This document shows positions 35,247 to 44,077 of a DNA stretch of 64,000 nucleotides, one piece after another. The stretch comes from Lacticaseibacillus manihotivorans DSM 13343 = JCM 12514 (lineage in GTDB: Bacteria > Bacillota > Bacilli > Lactobacillales > Lactobacillaceae). The stretch lies in assembly GCF_001435035.1 (NCBI RefSeq), contig NZ_AZEU01000134.1:1-64000 (forward strand). Direction: 5' to 3'. Every line of letters begins with the position of its first letter. Position 1 is the stretch's first letter. The notes under the pieces were generated by a model. It was not told the DNA's origin. It did not search any database and worked only from the letters and a program-made list of their open reading frames with translations. Both the position numbers and the translations under genes were made by a program.

Positions 35247-37898
35247 TTGACCAAACCCGAATACGCGCAAACGATTCAAGAAACTTTAACCGCGACGCAA
35301 ACGCAAGCTGACAGCGGCTTAACCACCGCCGAAGCCAAACAGCGCCTCGAACAAAATGGCCCTAACGCCTTAGCCTCAGCCAAAAAGAAATCGATGTTGC
35401 GGCGCTTTGCCGATCAATTCAAAGATTTCATGATTATTGTGCTATTAGTCGCCGCTTTAGTGGCAGGCCTGGTGGTGCATGAATGGGCCGATGCTGGGAT
35501 CATTTTAGCCGTGGTGATTTTAAACGCGATTTTCGGCGTGTTCCAAGAATCTAAAGCCGAAGAAGCCATCGACGCTTTGGCCAAAATGGCGACGCCTGAC
35601 GCCCATGTGCGCCGCGATGGCAATGTGGTGACCATTCCAAGCACGGAACTGGTGGTCGGCGACATCGTGTTGATCGAAGCCGGGGATGTGGTGCCAGCGG
35701 ACTTGCGCTTGATCGAATCCGCCAACTTGAAAATCGAAGAATCCGCCTTGACTGGGGAATCTGTGCCAGTTGAAAAAAATGTGGAAACCTTGCAAGGGGA
35801 TAACGTCGGCATCGGTGACCGCGCGAACATGGGCTTTATGAACACCAACATCACCTATGGTCGCGGTGTCGGCGTTGTGGTAGCCACAGGCATGCAAACG
35901 CAAGTCGGCCAAATTGCGACCATGATCAACACGGCTAAAGAAACTACCACGCCTTTGCAAGATAACTTGAAGGCGTTAGGCAAAACCTTGACGATCATGA
36001 TCTTAGTGATCGCAGCAATCGTGTTTGGCGTGGGGATCTGGCGTCAAGCTGCTAGTGTCCCAGAAATGTTTTTAACCGCCATTTCCTTGGCGGTGGCGGC
36101 GATTCCTGAAGGCTTACCTGCCATTGTCACGATTATTTTGGCATTGGGCACGCAGAAAATGGCCAAGCGCAATGCTTTGGTCCGCAAATTGCCAGCTGTG
36201 GAAACTTTAGGCTCAACGGAAATCATCGCTTCGGATAAAACCGGGACCCTCACCCAAAACAAAATGACCGTTGAAAAAGTCTACTATGACGGTCAACTCC
36301 ATGATGCCAAAGACGGCATCGCCGGTGGGAACTTGTTGATGACGGTGATGAATTTCGCCAACGATACGCAAATTCAACCTGATGGCACGATGCTTGGGGA
36401 CCCAACAGAAACTGCTTTGGTGGCCTATGGTCAAAAACAACATTTTGATCTCGATGCTGAACTGGCCCAAATGCCTCGTGTGGCTGAAGTGCCCTTTGAT
36501 TCTGAACGAAAACTGATGACCACGATTCACCAATTGCCTAATGGTCGCTACTTGGTGGCCACTAAAGGGGCGCCGGATCAATTGTTGAAGCGCGCCTTCC
36601 AACTGGCTTTTGGTGATCATGCCAATGCCATGACCGAAGGCAATCGCCAAGATATATTAAATACTAACAAAGAACTTGCCACTCAAGCTTTGCGGGTGTT
36701 GGGGATGGCATACAAAGTCATTGATACGATCCCGGCAACAGTGGACAGCGATTCCGTCGAACATGATTTGATTTTCGCTGGGTTAGTCGGGATGATCGAC
36801 CCTGAACGGCCAGAAGTTCAAGCTGCCGTCGCTGAAGCCAAAGCTGCTGGGGTCCGCCCGATGATGATCACTGGGGATCATCAAGATACTGCCGAAGCGA
36901 TCGCCGGGCGGCTTGGGATCATTGAACCAGGTGATGACGCGGCAGTGATCACCGGTGCGCAACTCGATGAACAATCTGATGACGAATTCTCTGACAATGT
37001 GGAAAAATATTCGGTATACGCCCGGGTGGCGCCAGAACACAAAGTCCGCATCGTCAACGCTTGGCAGAAAAAAGGCAAAGTCGTGGCGATGACTGGGGAC
37101 GGCGTCAACGATGCCCCAGCTTTAAAAGCCGCTGATATCGGCATCGGCATGGGGATCACTGGGACAGAAGTGTCCAAAGGAGCTTCTGACATGGTCTTAG
37201 CCGATGATAACTTTGCGACCATCGTGACTGCCGTTGAAGAGGGGCGTAAAGTTTTCGCCAACATTCAAAAGTCGATCCAATACTTGTTATCCGCCAACCT
37301 TGGTGAAGTGTTGACCTTGTTTATGATGACGATGCTTGGCTGGGACATTTTAGCGCCAGTGCATATCTTGTGGATCAACTTGGTGACCGATACCTTCCCA
37401 GCGATTGCCTTAGGGGTCGAACCCACAGAACCTGGCATCATGAAGCAAAAACCGCGCGGCCGCAAGTCGAATTTCTTCTCTGGCGGCGTCGGTCCTGCAG
37501 TGATTTGGCAAGGCTTGCTTGAAGGTGGGCTGACATTAGGTGTGTACTTTGTGGCCATCACTTGGCCGGTGCATGCCACCAACGCCGCGATTCATGCAGA
37601 TGCGTTGACCATGGCTTATGCGACCCTTGGGTTGATCCAATTGTTCCATGCCTTCAACGTGAAGTCGGTGCATCAAAGCTTGTTTACAGTCGGCTTGTTC
37701 CGCAACCGCGCGTTCAACTGGGCAATTTTGGCTAGCTTCTTATTATTGGCGGTCACGATTTTAGTCCCAGGCTTCAACGGTTTGTTCCATGTGACTAGTC
37801 TCGCATTATCCCAATGGGGCGTGGTGCTTGGTGCCGGGTTCTTGATCATTGTGATCGTGGAAATCGTGAAGTTTGTCCAACGTAAAGTGGCCAAATAA
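35247..37898 (+). CDS. yoaB: P2A-type cation ATPase, probable Mn2+ exporter (YoaB-like)
   Basis: An 883-aa P-type ATPase with TTG start and AAGGAGGATCC upstream. It has the actuator-domain LTGESVPVEKN, the membrane motif AAIPEGLPA, the phosphorylation loop ASDKTGTLTQNKMT, ATP-domain KGAPDQLL, MITGDHQDTAEAIA, and MTGDGVNDAPALKAADIG. Ten membrane helices with the CPA-like IPEGLP and LWINLVTDTFPA signatures put it with Ca2+/Mn2+ P2A pumps. The Mn2+ riboswitch upstream points to Mn2+ efflux, as for Lactococcus YoaB. The N-terminus (~30-60) is the cation ATPase N domain (TTAEAKQRLEQNGPN). Confidence 0.92.
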   Translation: MTKPEYAQTIQETLTATQTQADSGLTTAEAKQRLEQNGPNALASAKKKSMLRRFADQFKDFMIIVLLVAALVAGLVVHEWADAGIILAVVILNAIFGVFQESKAEEAIDALAKMATPDAHVRRDGNVVTIPSTELVVGDIVLIEAGDVVPADLRLIESANLKIEESALTGESVPVEKNVETLQGDNVGIGDRANMGFMNTNITYGRGVGVVVATGMQTQVGQIATMINTAKETTTPLQDNLKALGKTLTIMILVIAAIVFGVGIWRQAASVPEMFLTAISLAVAAIPEGLPAIVTIILALGTQKMAKRNALVRKLPAVETLGSTEIIASDKTGTLTQNKMTVEKVYYDGQLHDAKDGIAGGNLLMTVMNFANDTQIQPDGTMLGDPTETALVAYGQKQHFDLDAELAQMPRVAEVPFDSERKLMTTIHQLPNGRYLVATKGAPDQLLKRAFQLAFGDHANAMTEGNRQDILNTNKELATQALRVLGMAYKVIDTIPATVDSDSVEHDLIFAGLVGMIDPERPEVQAAVAEAKAAGVRPMMITGDHQDTAEAIAGRLGIIEPGDDAAVITGAQLDEQSDDEFSDNVEKYSVYARVAPEHKVRIVNAWQKKGKVVAMTGDGVNDAPALKAADIGIGMGITGTEVSKGASDMVLADDNFATIVTAVEEGRKVFANIQKSIQYLLSANLGEVLTLFMMTMLGWDILAPVHILWINLVTDTFPAIALGVEPTEPGIMKQKPRGRKSNFFSGGVGPAVIWQGLLEGGLTLGVYFVAITWPVHATNAAIHADALTMAYATLGLIQLFHAFNVKSVHQSLFTVGLFRNRAFNWAILASFLLLAVTILVPGFNGLFHVTSLALSQWGVVLGAGFLIIVIVEIVKFVQRKVAK

Positions 37899-37935
37899 TT
37901 ATTGACATGTCATACCGTGATGTGACACAATATTA

Positions 37936-38186
37936 TCACGCTTTAAGGAGGGCTGACTCCTCACAATTAATCCGATACTGATCTAGGACTTAAGAGCCTA
38001 TGGATGATAGCATCAAAATAAACTGCCTTGATTCGAATTAATAGTCAAGCAGTGGGGACACCAGGATAAATCTGAGTTACGCGCGTCATGGAATTCCCCG
38101 TTTTCGTTAGGGGATTTTCCTTTGGTTCGTAGATGGCGGACATCTCAAAAATCAGCGTAGTCCAGCAGCGATGCTGGGCTTTTTTG
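37936..38186 (+). ncRNA. Unassigned structured RNA/leader before the ABC transporter region
   Basis: About 250 bases without a gene follow TTGACA at 37902 (with CACAAT 18 bases on) and end in a clear terminator, AGTCCAGCA-GCGA-TGCTGGGCT with T6 (38158-38186). Inside are hairpins GGAG/CTCC, TAGG/CCTA, CTGCCTTGA/TCAAGCAG near 38020, and TTCCCC/GGGGA near 38093-38118. It could be a riboswitch, a small RNA or a very degenerate T-box; I see no T-box core. The end lies ~74 bases before the next start codon, which has its own possible -10 (TTAGAAT). Confidence 0.5.
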
Positions 38187-38259
38187 ATACCTACGCCCAA
38201 ACGTGTCACGCAAACGTTTTTCTGTTAGAATGGACGAGATAACAATTGGAGGAATGATC

Positions 38260-38709
38260 ATGGCTAAAATGAACAAAACTCAAATGAAATTAATGCATTA
38301 TGCACAACTGATCAACTTGATCATGGATGACACCGAAGCGGAACAAGATCAAATGAGTCCTAAGTTTGACGCCTTGAAGCAAGCCCTACTTGATGGTACG
38401 ATGGGTGAATTTGACACCGATACTTATGCCAAAACCATTGCCAGTTTCCAAGACGGCACCGACCACTATGCCGGCATGTTGGAAAAGCTGCAAGCTGCTA
38501 AGGTGCCAGCCAAGTTGATGGGTAACCACAAGTTGTTGACTCAGGCCTTTGCCGATTTTCAAAAAGGGTGCCAAGATATGGTCGACTCGTTGCATGATAG
38601 CCCTGCGCAATTTGATGAAAGTGCCTTTTCCATGGCTGAGGCTGATCAAGATGCCGCATCCAGTCGGTTGATGAAATACATCCAAAAGATCTCCGCGATG
38701 ATGGGGTAA
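38260..38709 (+). CDS. Unknown small helical protein
   Basis: A 149-aa protein. ATG at 38260 has GGAGG 7 bases upstream. It starts with a Met/Lys-rich stretch (MAKMNKTQMKLMHYAQLI) and is all helical, acidic, with a repeat-like spacing of charged residues. No family recognised. It lies 9 bases before the ABC substrate-binding gene, so it is the first gene of that operon and may act with it. Confidence 0.75.
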   Translation: MAKMNKTQMKLMHYAQLINLIMDDTEAEQDQMSPKFDALKQALLDGTMGEFDTDTYAKTIASFQDGTDHYAGMLEKLQAAKVPAKLMGNHKLLTQAFADFQKGCQDMVDSLHDSPAQFDESAFSMAEADQDAASSRLMKYIQKISAMMG

Positions 38710-38718
38710 GGAGGCCGC

Positions 38719-39717
38719 ATGAAAAGAATGATCGCTTTGATCGTGGCGCTGCTGGCATTTTTAGGCGTCGCGTTCGTGCAAACCGGTGGGGTGCAAACCA
38801 CCTCCAAACCCAAAACCCCAACTGTCGGCATTTTACAATTAGTGACGCATCCGGCCTTGGATGCGATCCACAAAGGTATTATCAAAGGCTTGGCGGATAA
38901 CGGGTATAAAACTGGCAAAGACGTTAAAATCGACTTCCAAAATGCGGAAGCTGATCAAAGTAACTTAAAAACCATGTCCGAGAAATTCGTCAACGAGCAC
39001 GCGGATGTGATGGTCGGCATTGCCACGCCGGCTGCGCAAGCCTTGGCAGATGCCTCGTCGAAGATCCCGATCATCTTAGGTGCCATCACGGATCCTAAAG
39101 GCGCCAAGTTAGTCGACTCCAACACCAAACCAGGTGGCAATATCACCGGGGTTTCCGACCAAGCGCCAATCAAATCGCAACTGGCTTTGATCCATCAATT
39201 GATTCCGCAAGCCAAAACCTTAGGCGTGATTTCAACTTCTTCTGATGATTCCGCCCAAGTCCAAGCCAAAATGGTCGGTCAATTAGCGCCAAAAGCGGGC
39301 TTTAAGGTCAAGCGGTACACCATCAGCTCGACCAACGACTTAAACCAAGTCGCCGGGCAAATGGTGACCCAAGTGGACGCGATTTTCGTGCCGACGGACA
39401 ACACCATTGCTTCTGCCATGCAAACTTTAGTTCAAGTGGCCAACACCAAGAAGATCCCTGTGTTCCCAACGGTGGACACGATGGTCAAACAAGGTGGCGT
39501 GGCAACCATTGGCTTGGATCAATTCGAACTCGGCGTGCAAACCGGGAAAATGGTTGCCAATGTCTTATCGGGCAAATCCAAACCGGCGACGACGCCAATT
39601 CATTTTGAAAAAACTGGGAAGTTGATTGTCAACTTGAAACAAGCGAAACTGCTGGGCATTACGATCCCACAATCAGTGATCGATAAAGCCCAAAAATCCG
39701 GGGAGGTGTTCCAATGA
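38719..39717 (+). CDS. ABC transporter substrate-binding protein (ABC_sub_bind family)
   Basis: A 332-aa protein of PF04392 type (TrpX-like). The N-terminal hydrophobic segment (residues ~3-20) is a signal anchor or signal peptide, but no lipobox Cys is seen. Two periplasmic-binding-like lobes follow: VGILQLVTHPALDAIHKG, DVMVGIATPAAQALADAS, PIILGAITDPKGAKLV, ITGVSD, and AIFVPTDNTIASAM, all family blocks. Family members bind amino acids or related compounds. ATG follows AGGAGGCCGC. It overlaps the permease gene by four bases. Confidence 0.9.
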   Translation: MKRMIALIVALLAFLGVAFVQTGGVQTTSKPKTPTVGILQLVTHPALDAIHKGIIKGLADNGYKTGKDVKIDFQNAEADQSNLKTMSEKFVNEHADVMVGIATPAAQALADASSKIPIILGAITDPKGAKLVDSNTKPGGNITGVSDQAPIKSQLALIHQLIPQAKTLGVISTSSDDSAQVQAKMVGQLAPKAGFKVKRYTISSTNDLNQVAGQMVTQVDAIFVPTDNTIASAMQTLVQVANTKKIPVFPTVDTMVKQGGVATIGLDQFELGVQTGKMVANVLSGKSKPATTPIHFEKTGKLIVNLKQAKLLGITIPQSVIDKAQKSGEVFQ

Positions 39718-40613
39718 GTTTAGGCGTATCAGCCATCGGCCAAGGGCTGTTGTATAGCTTGGTCGGCATCGGCTTATTTTTAACCTTCCGCATTTTGGAT
39801 TTCCCAGATATGACTGTTGAAGGGACTTTTCCTTTTGGCGCGGCAGTGGCGTGTGCTGCGTTGACGCATGGTGCTAGTCCAATCGTCGCGACCTTGTTGT
39901 CGTTGATCGCAGGGATGGCCGCGGGCGCGGTGACGGGATTGCTGACCACTAAAGGCCACATTCCAGTCTTGTTGGCCGGCATCTTAGTGATGACTGGTTT
40001 GTATTCCGTGAACTTGCGAGTCATGGGTCGCGCGAACTTGAGTTTATTGCATCAACCGAACTTATTTAACGCTGCTTGGCTCAAAGCATTACCCCCATAT
40101 TTTGATGCGGTGGCAGTGGGCGTCATCGCCTGTCTCGTGATCGTCGCGGTGTTGATTATTTTCCTCAACACGCAAATCGGCCAAGCCTTCATTGCCGCCG
40201 GGGATAACCCAGCCATGGCACGGAGTCTCGGTATTGATCCTGATCATCAAATGCTGTTAGGCTTAGTGGTCGGCAACGGCTTGATCGGCTTAGCTGGCGG
40301 CTTGCTCGCCCAAAACAACGGCTACGCTGATGTGTCCATGGGCACTGGCGTCATCGTTATCGGCTTAGCGGCGATCATTATCGGCGAAGTCGTGTTCGGC
40401 GAGTTGACTTTGAGTCAGCGTTTAGTCGCCGTGGTACTGGGCAGTATTTTGTATCGCTTCGTGTTGTTAGTGGTATTAGCATTAGGCTTCAACGCTAACG
40501 ATTTGAAGTTATTATCAGCAATCATCTTAGCGTTAGCCATCATGATCCCACAAATCGACCACCGCCTGCGCATCAAGCGCACCTTGCGAAATGGGGTGAA
40601 AGCTAATGGCTGA
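39714..40613 (+). CDS. ABC transporter permease
   Basis: A 299-aa BPD_transp_2-type permease with about eight or nine membrane segments, starting with GLLYSLVGIGLFLTFRILDF and the family block DMTVEGTFPFGAAVACAA. GDNPAMARSLGI is the coupling (EAA-like) loop to the ATPase. It is the membrane channel for the binding protein at 38719. Confidence 0.92.
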   Translation: MSLGVSAIGQGLLYSLVGIGLFLTFRILDFPDMTVEGTFPFGAAVACAALTHGASPIVATLLSLIAGMAAGAVTGLLTTKGHIPVLLAGILVMTGLYSVNLRVMGRANLSLLHQPNLFNAAWLKALPPYFDAVAVGVIACLVIVAVLIIFLNTQIGQAFIAAGDNPAMARSLGIDPDHQMLLGLVVGNGLIGLAGGLLAQNNGYADVSMGTGVIVIGLAAIIIGEVVFGELTLSQRLVAVVLGSILYRFVLLVVLALGFNANDLKLLSAIILALAIMIPQIDHRLRIKRTLRNGVKANG

Positions 40614-41361
40614 GCAATTAAAACTCGATAATGTCGCGGTTAATGTTGTTGCGGATAACACAGTGAAGCCACTGCTTTCAGGCATCGACTTGACGCTGGC
40701 GCCAGGGGACTATGTGGCAGTGCTGGGGACGAACGGTGCTGGGAAATCCACGATGTTCAACGCGATCACCGGCGATATTGAAGTGGCCAGTGGCACCATT
40801 ACCTTAGCTGGCCACAACATCACCCATGAAAAGCCGGAAAAACGCGCCCGTTTGATCGCCCGCGTCTTTCAGGATCCGAAAATGGGCACCGCACCGCGGA
40901 TGAGCGTGGCGGAAAACTTGCTGTTAGCCTCTCGCCGTGGTCAACGTTTAACGTTAGCTTCACGTGGGTTGAAAGCGCAAATGGCCCATTTTGAACAACT
41001 CGCTGCGCAAACTGGGAACGGGTTGGAGAAAGCCTTAGACCGTCCCACTGAATCCTTATCTGGTGGGCAACGCCAAGCTTTGAGCTTGCTGATGGCGACG
41101 CTCAAACGACCAGAACTCTTGTTGCTTGATGAACATACTGCGGCGTTGGATCCGAAAACCAGCGCGTCAATCATGTCCGTGACGGATAAGCTGGTCACCC
41201 AAGAGCATTTGACTTGCATGATGATCACCCATCACTTGGAAGATGCCTTGAAATACGGCAATCGCTTGATTGTGTTGTCGCAAGGGCGCATCATCAAAGA
41301 CTTCAACGCGGAACAAAAAGCGGCGTTGACCCGTGCGGATTTACTCGATTATTTCGGCTAA
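40606..41361 (+). CDS. ABC transporter ATP-binding protein
   Basis: A 251-aa ATPase overlapping the permease gene by eight bases. Walker A is GTNGAGKST, the Q-loop RVFQDPKMG, the signature LSGGQRQALSLLMA, Walker B ELLLLDEHTAAL, and the H-loop MMITHHLED. All catalytic residues are present. It energises the three-gene importer, which ends at a strong terminator. Confidence 0.95.
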   Translation: MAEQLKLDNVAVNVVADNTVKPLLSGIDLTLAPGDYVAVLGTNGAGKSTMFNAITGDIEVASGTITLAGHNITHEKPEKRARLIARVFQDPKMGTAPRMSVAENLLLASRRGQRLTLASRGLKAQMAHFEQLAAQTGNGLEKALDRPTESLSGGQRQALSLLMATLKRPELLLLDEHTAALDPKTSASIMSVTDKLVTQEHLTCMMITHHLEDALKYGNRLIVLSQGRIIKDFNAEQKAALTRADLLDYFG

Positions 41362-41366
41362 AACTA

Positions 41367-41410
41367 AAAACGCTCCGCAAAGTTGTTCATCAGCTTTGCG
41401 GAGCGTTTGT
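41367..41410 (+). terminator. Terminator of the ABC transporter operon
   Basis: AAACGCTCCGCAAAG pairs perfectly with CTTTGCGGAGCGTTT. Confidence 0.9.
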
Positions 41411-41433
41411 TCAATTTAATGTGAGGTTCGGAT

Positions 41434-41871
41434 TTGTCAGATCAAGAATTACAAGCTTTAGTGGCTGAAGTATCACAAACTAGTTTCCATCGTCCTTTTA
41501 CTAATGAAGCGCATTTTAACGCGCGGCTGAAAACCACTGGCGGGCGCTTTTCATTGAAGGATAAAAATTTAGATTTTAATCCGACGTTGTTTGCCGCCAT
41601 CACGCGTGACCAACAACTCGGCATTATCAAACACGAGTTGTGTCATTACCACTTGTATCAAATGCATCGTGGTTATCAACATCGCGACGCTGATTTTAAA
41701 GCGTTACTCCAAGCCGTCGGGGGCTCTCGCTTTGCCCCAAGTTTACCCCGCGCTGCGAAATATATTTATGTTTGCGCGCAATGTGGGACGCAATATCGCC
41801 GCCAGCGCCGCATCGACACGCGCAAATATGCTTGTGGCAAATGCCACGGTAAACTACACCTGATGCGTTAG
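41434..41871 (+). CDS. SprT-like zinc metalloprotease-fold protein
   Basis: A 145-aa SprT-family protein (YdcK type). TTG at 41434 lies ~8 bases after GAGG. The metal site HELCHYH (HExxH) is at ~residues 67-73. The C-terminal zinc ribbon has two Cys pairs, CAQC and CGKC. Function is not established in bacteria; related eukaryotic proteins cleave DNA-protein crosslinks. It converges with the acetyltransferase gene and overlaps it by 18 bases. Confidence 0.9.
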   Translation: MSDQELQALVAEVSQTSFHRPFTNEAHFNARLKTTGGRFSLKDKNLDFNPTLFAAITRDQQLGIIKHELCHYHLYQMHRGYQHRDADFKALLQAVGGSRFAPSLPRAAKYIYVCAQCGTQYRRQRRIDTRKYACGKCHGKLHLMR

Positions 41872-42318
41872 CGTTAAGCTGGCTGGTTCAAAGCCGAGCC
41901 GTTGATAGAAGTTGCGGGCGCCAGTGTCTTCGCCTACGACATTGAGTTGAATGAACTCACCATCATGGGCGCGGGTCCAATCAGTGGCTGCATTCAACAA
42001 GGCCCGCCCGATGCCTTGTTTGCGTGCATTAGGCGTGACATACAAGTCGACCACAAAACCGAAGCGGTGAAACACGACTTCGGGATCTGCTCGAGTTTCA
42101 GCCATCACCACCAGCAAAAAGCCTAATAATTCACCATCCGCTTCTGCCAAAAACACGTCAGCATTGGCATCTTCAATATAATCTTTAAAGTAGCCGGTTT
42201 GATCGATGGGGGCAGGTTGAATGGTTTGCGGTGCCAGTATGGCCATTTCGGCAGTGAGCTGTAGATATTGGCGGGCAACAGCGGGCGCATCTTTTGACGT
42301 GGCAGTGCGAATGTTCAT
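41854..42318 (-). CDS. GNAT-family N-acetyltransferase
   Basis: A 154-aa protein, ATG at 42318 with AAGGAGGCTGCC upstream. The acetyl-CoA site VVDLYVTPNARKQGIGRALL contains R/Q-x-x-G-x-G/A, and the C-terminal block is GARNFYQRLGFEP. Substrate unknown. A divergent leader before it (42319-42540) has no gene. Confidence 0.92.
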   Translation of the reverse strand: MNIRTATSKDAPAVARQYLQLTAEMAILAPQTIQPAPIDQTGYFKDYIEDANADVFLAEADGELLGFLLVVMAETRADPEVVFHRFGFVVDLYVTPNARKQGIGRALLNAATDWTRAHDGEFIQLNVVGEDTGARNFYQRLGFEPASLTLTHQV

Positions 42319-42540
42319 GGCAGCCTCCTTTTTCACCTTGGTTAGGGTAATTGTAGCACGGGTGAACAGTTTTCTGTTAGCTTTCAACTTAAAGGCGGCA
42401 TCGGCCAATTTGTTAAAGATGACGCATGCAATTTGTATCATGATTCAATTAATTGCCAGATTTTGTGAAAATTGCTTGACGTGCACCCCCATTTTCCCGT
42501 ATACTATTTCTTGTGCTTAAGAGCGCAAACATGTGATATG

Positions 42541-42625
42541 CGGGCATGGCGGAATTGGTAGACGCGCAAGATTAAGGATCTTGTGGCCGTTTAGGCCGTG
42601 GAAGTTCGAGTCTTCTTGCCCGCAG
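42541..42625 (+). tRNA. tRNA-Leu (anticodon AAG)
   Basis: 85 nt. Acceptor GCGGGCA (42541-42547) pairs with TGCCCGC (42618-42624) plus discriminator A. The anticodon arm is CAAGA-TTAAGGA-TCTTG, putting AAG at positions 34-36. The long variable arm (TGGCCGTTTAGGCCGT) marks a type II tRNA such as Leu. CCA is not encoded. The adjoining integrase makes its 3' end the likely phage attachment site. Confidence 0.95.
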
Positions 42626-42648
42626 CGGTTTATAAGGATTTACGATTG

Positions 42649-42703
42649 AAACCACTTGGTTAAAATGTGACTAGCGTCGCGTTTTCCAAGTGGTTTCTTT
42701 TTG
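42649..42703 (+). terminator. Terminator after tRNA-Leu
   Basis: GAAACCACTTGG at 42649-42660 pairs perfectly with CCAAGTGGTTTC at 42687-42698, with T5. Confidence 0.9.
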
Positions 42704-42747
42704 TGTTTTCTATCTGGCACAATCCTGTTCAATCCAAAATACGGTAC

Positions 42748-42780
42748 AACGGCGGTACAAGAAAAAATGTACCGCCGTTT
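42748..42780. terminator. Hairpin behind the integrase gene
   Basis: AACGGCGGTACA pairs with TGTACCGCCGTT around a short A-rich loop, 13 bases after the minus-strand integrase stop codon. Confidence 0.65.
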
Positions 42781-42792
42781 ATAATCATATTC

Positions 42793-43977
42793 TCATTTAT
42801 CCGGTGTGAGCGGGTCTTGCAGGCTCTTTATCAAGGCGAGCGCGCCTTCTTTAGTAGGGCGCGTGTAGCTTGCTGTCATCTTGATGTCGCTGTGGCCAAG
42901 CCAGTGCATGACTGTGGATTCAGCCGCGCCGTTTTGCATCGCTTGTGTAGCGAAGTAGTGTCGGAACATGTGAGGGCGGGCAGTGATCCCGGTTTTGAGA
43001 CTGATAACTTTAAAAATCTGTTCATTGATGTATGAGATGTATTGCGGCGTTCCTTTGTCGGTCAAATATAAAAATGTTTCAGGGTTCGGGATGCGGGCGT
43101 TATCGGTGCATCGTTTTTTGCATTCTTCGATAGCGTCGTCGATCAGTGACACGAGGGTGGGGGTGATGGCGTAATTTGTGCGATAGGCTGCGTCACTCTT
43201 TAATGCGCCGCCTGTACGGTCGCCTGTTGTTCTTGCTTTGTAGTAGTTAATTTCATAGTAAGGCTGGTCGTTTGGCCCAATCTCACGGACAAACGACTTG
43301 AGCTGGAGTCCTAGGACTTCCTCACGCCGCGACCCAAGTGTTAGCAGCATGACCATGCAAAAATCGTACCGTGATAAATCTTGCTCTGCGGTTGCCATCC
43401 ACGTCTTGAAGTCGTCACGGGTAATATTAACGTCACGCGGTGCTGTACCGCCTTTGATGGACGTGGCCTTTAGTCGGTTCTTGTCGATGATGTCCAAGTG
43501 CTCAGCATCATTCATGATCTGCTGCATGAGGGAGTTAGCCGACTTGATGGTGTTGTGTGAGTAGCCGTCTATCACCATTTTATTGATGAAGGCTTGATAG
43601 TCGGAACGGGAGATGTCGATTAGGCGACGATCGCCGAACGCATCTTTTAGACGCAGATTATATAGATACGTTTTGCCTTTAGCTGTCGATTCACGCCAGC
43701 GTTCCGTTTCGAGGTTACGTTTCTTCATCGACTCGAATTGCTTGCTGAGTGTGACAGCGCGATGAGTGATCGGGCCGAGGTGTCCACCGGCGAGAGTGGA
43801 CTCAAAATCTTTTAACGCACGATCAGCGTCTCGCCACGTCCTAAAGCCGCTGGGGTGGAACTCATCGCGTTTCCCGTCAGCATTTTTGAAGCCACGTCTG
43901 ATGCCGTAGCGTTTGCCTTTTTGTGTATCATAGCTATATAAACCCACGTGGCGGGGTACTGGAGTCCATTTTCTCAT
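42793..43977 (-). CDS. int: Phage tyrosine integrase
   Basis: A 394-aa tyrosine recombinase, ATG at 43977 with AAAGGA upstream. The N-terminus has the AP2-like arm-binding region (YGIRRGFKNADG, FRTWRDADRALKDFE), the middle is the core-binding SAM-like domain, and the catalytic domain has LGSRREEVLGLQ (first Arg), HMFRHYFATQAM (HxxR), LGHSDIKMTASYTR (His and nucleophilic Tyr). It integrates and excises the prophage at the adjoining tRNA-Leu. Confidence 0.97.
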   Translation of the reverse strand: MRKWTPVPRHVGLYSYDTQKGKRYGIRRGFKNADGKRDEFHPSGFRTWRDADRALKDFESTLAGGHLGPITHRAVTLSKQFESMKKRNLETERWRESTAKGKTYLYNLRLKDAFGDRRLIDISRSDYQAFINKMVIDGYSHNTIKSANSLMQQIMNDAEHLDIIDKNRLKATSIKGGTAPRDVNITRDDFKTWMATAEQDLSRYDFCMVMLLTLGSRREEVLGLQLKSFVREIGPNDQPYYEINYYKARTTGDRTGGALKSDAAYRTNYAITPTLVSLIDDAIEECKKRCTDNARIPNPETFLYLTDKGTPQYISYINEQIFKVISLKTGITARPHMFRHYFATQAMQNGAAESTVMHWLGHSDIKMTASYTRPTKEGALALIKSLQDPLTPDK

Positions 43978-44077
43978 GCTAATTGTCCTTTCTTGTGAAG
44001 TATATAGGTAAAAGTACACAAACATATGTTCTTTCAAAGCGTGAAATAAAAGCCCCGAAATGGGGCGTTGTATTAGA

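Noticed and set aside
37936-38186. T-box leader for an amino-acid transporter
   Set aside because: ABC_sub_bind operons often have T-boxes, but no AGGGTGGNACCGCG-like segment is present; GTGGGGACACC near 38050 is too different.
42541-42625. Encoded second attachment core within the window
   Set aside because: I looked for a repeat of the tRNA 3' end further on and saw none; the right end of the prophage must lie beyond 64000.
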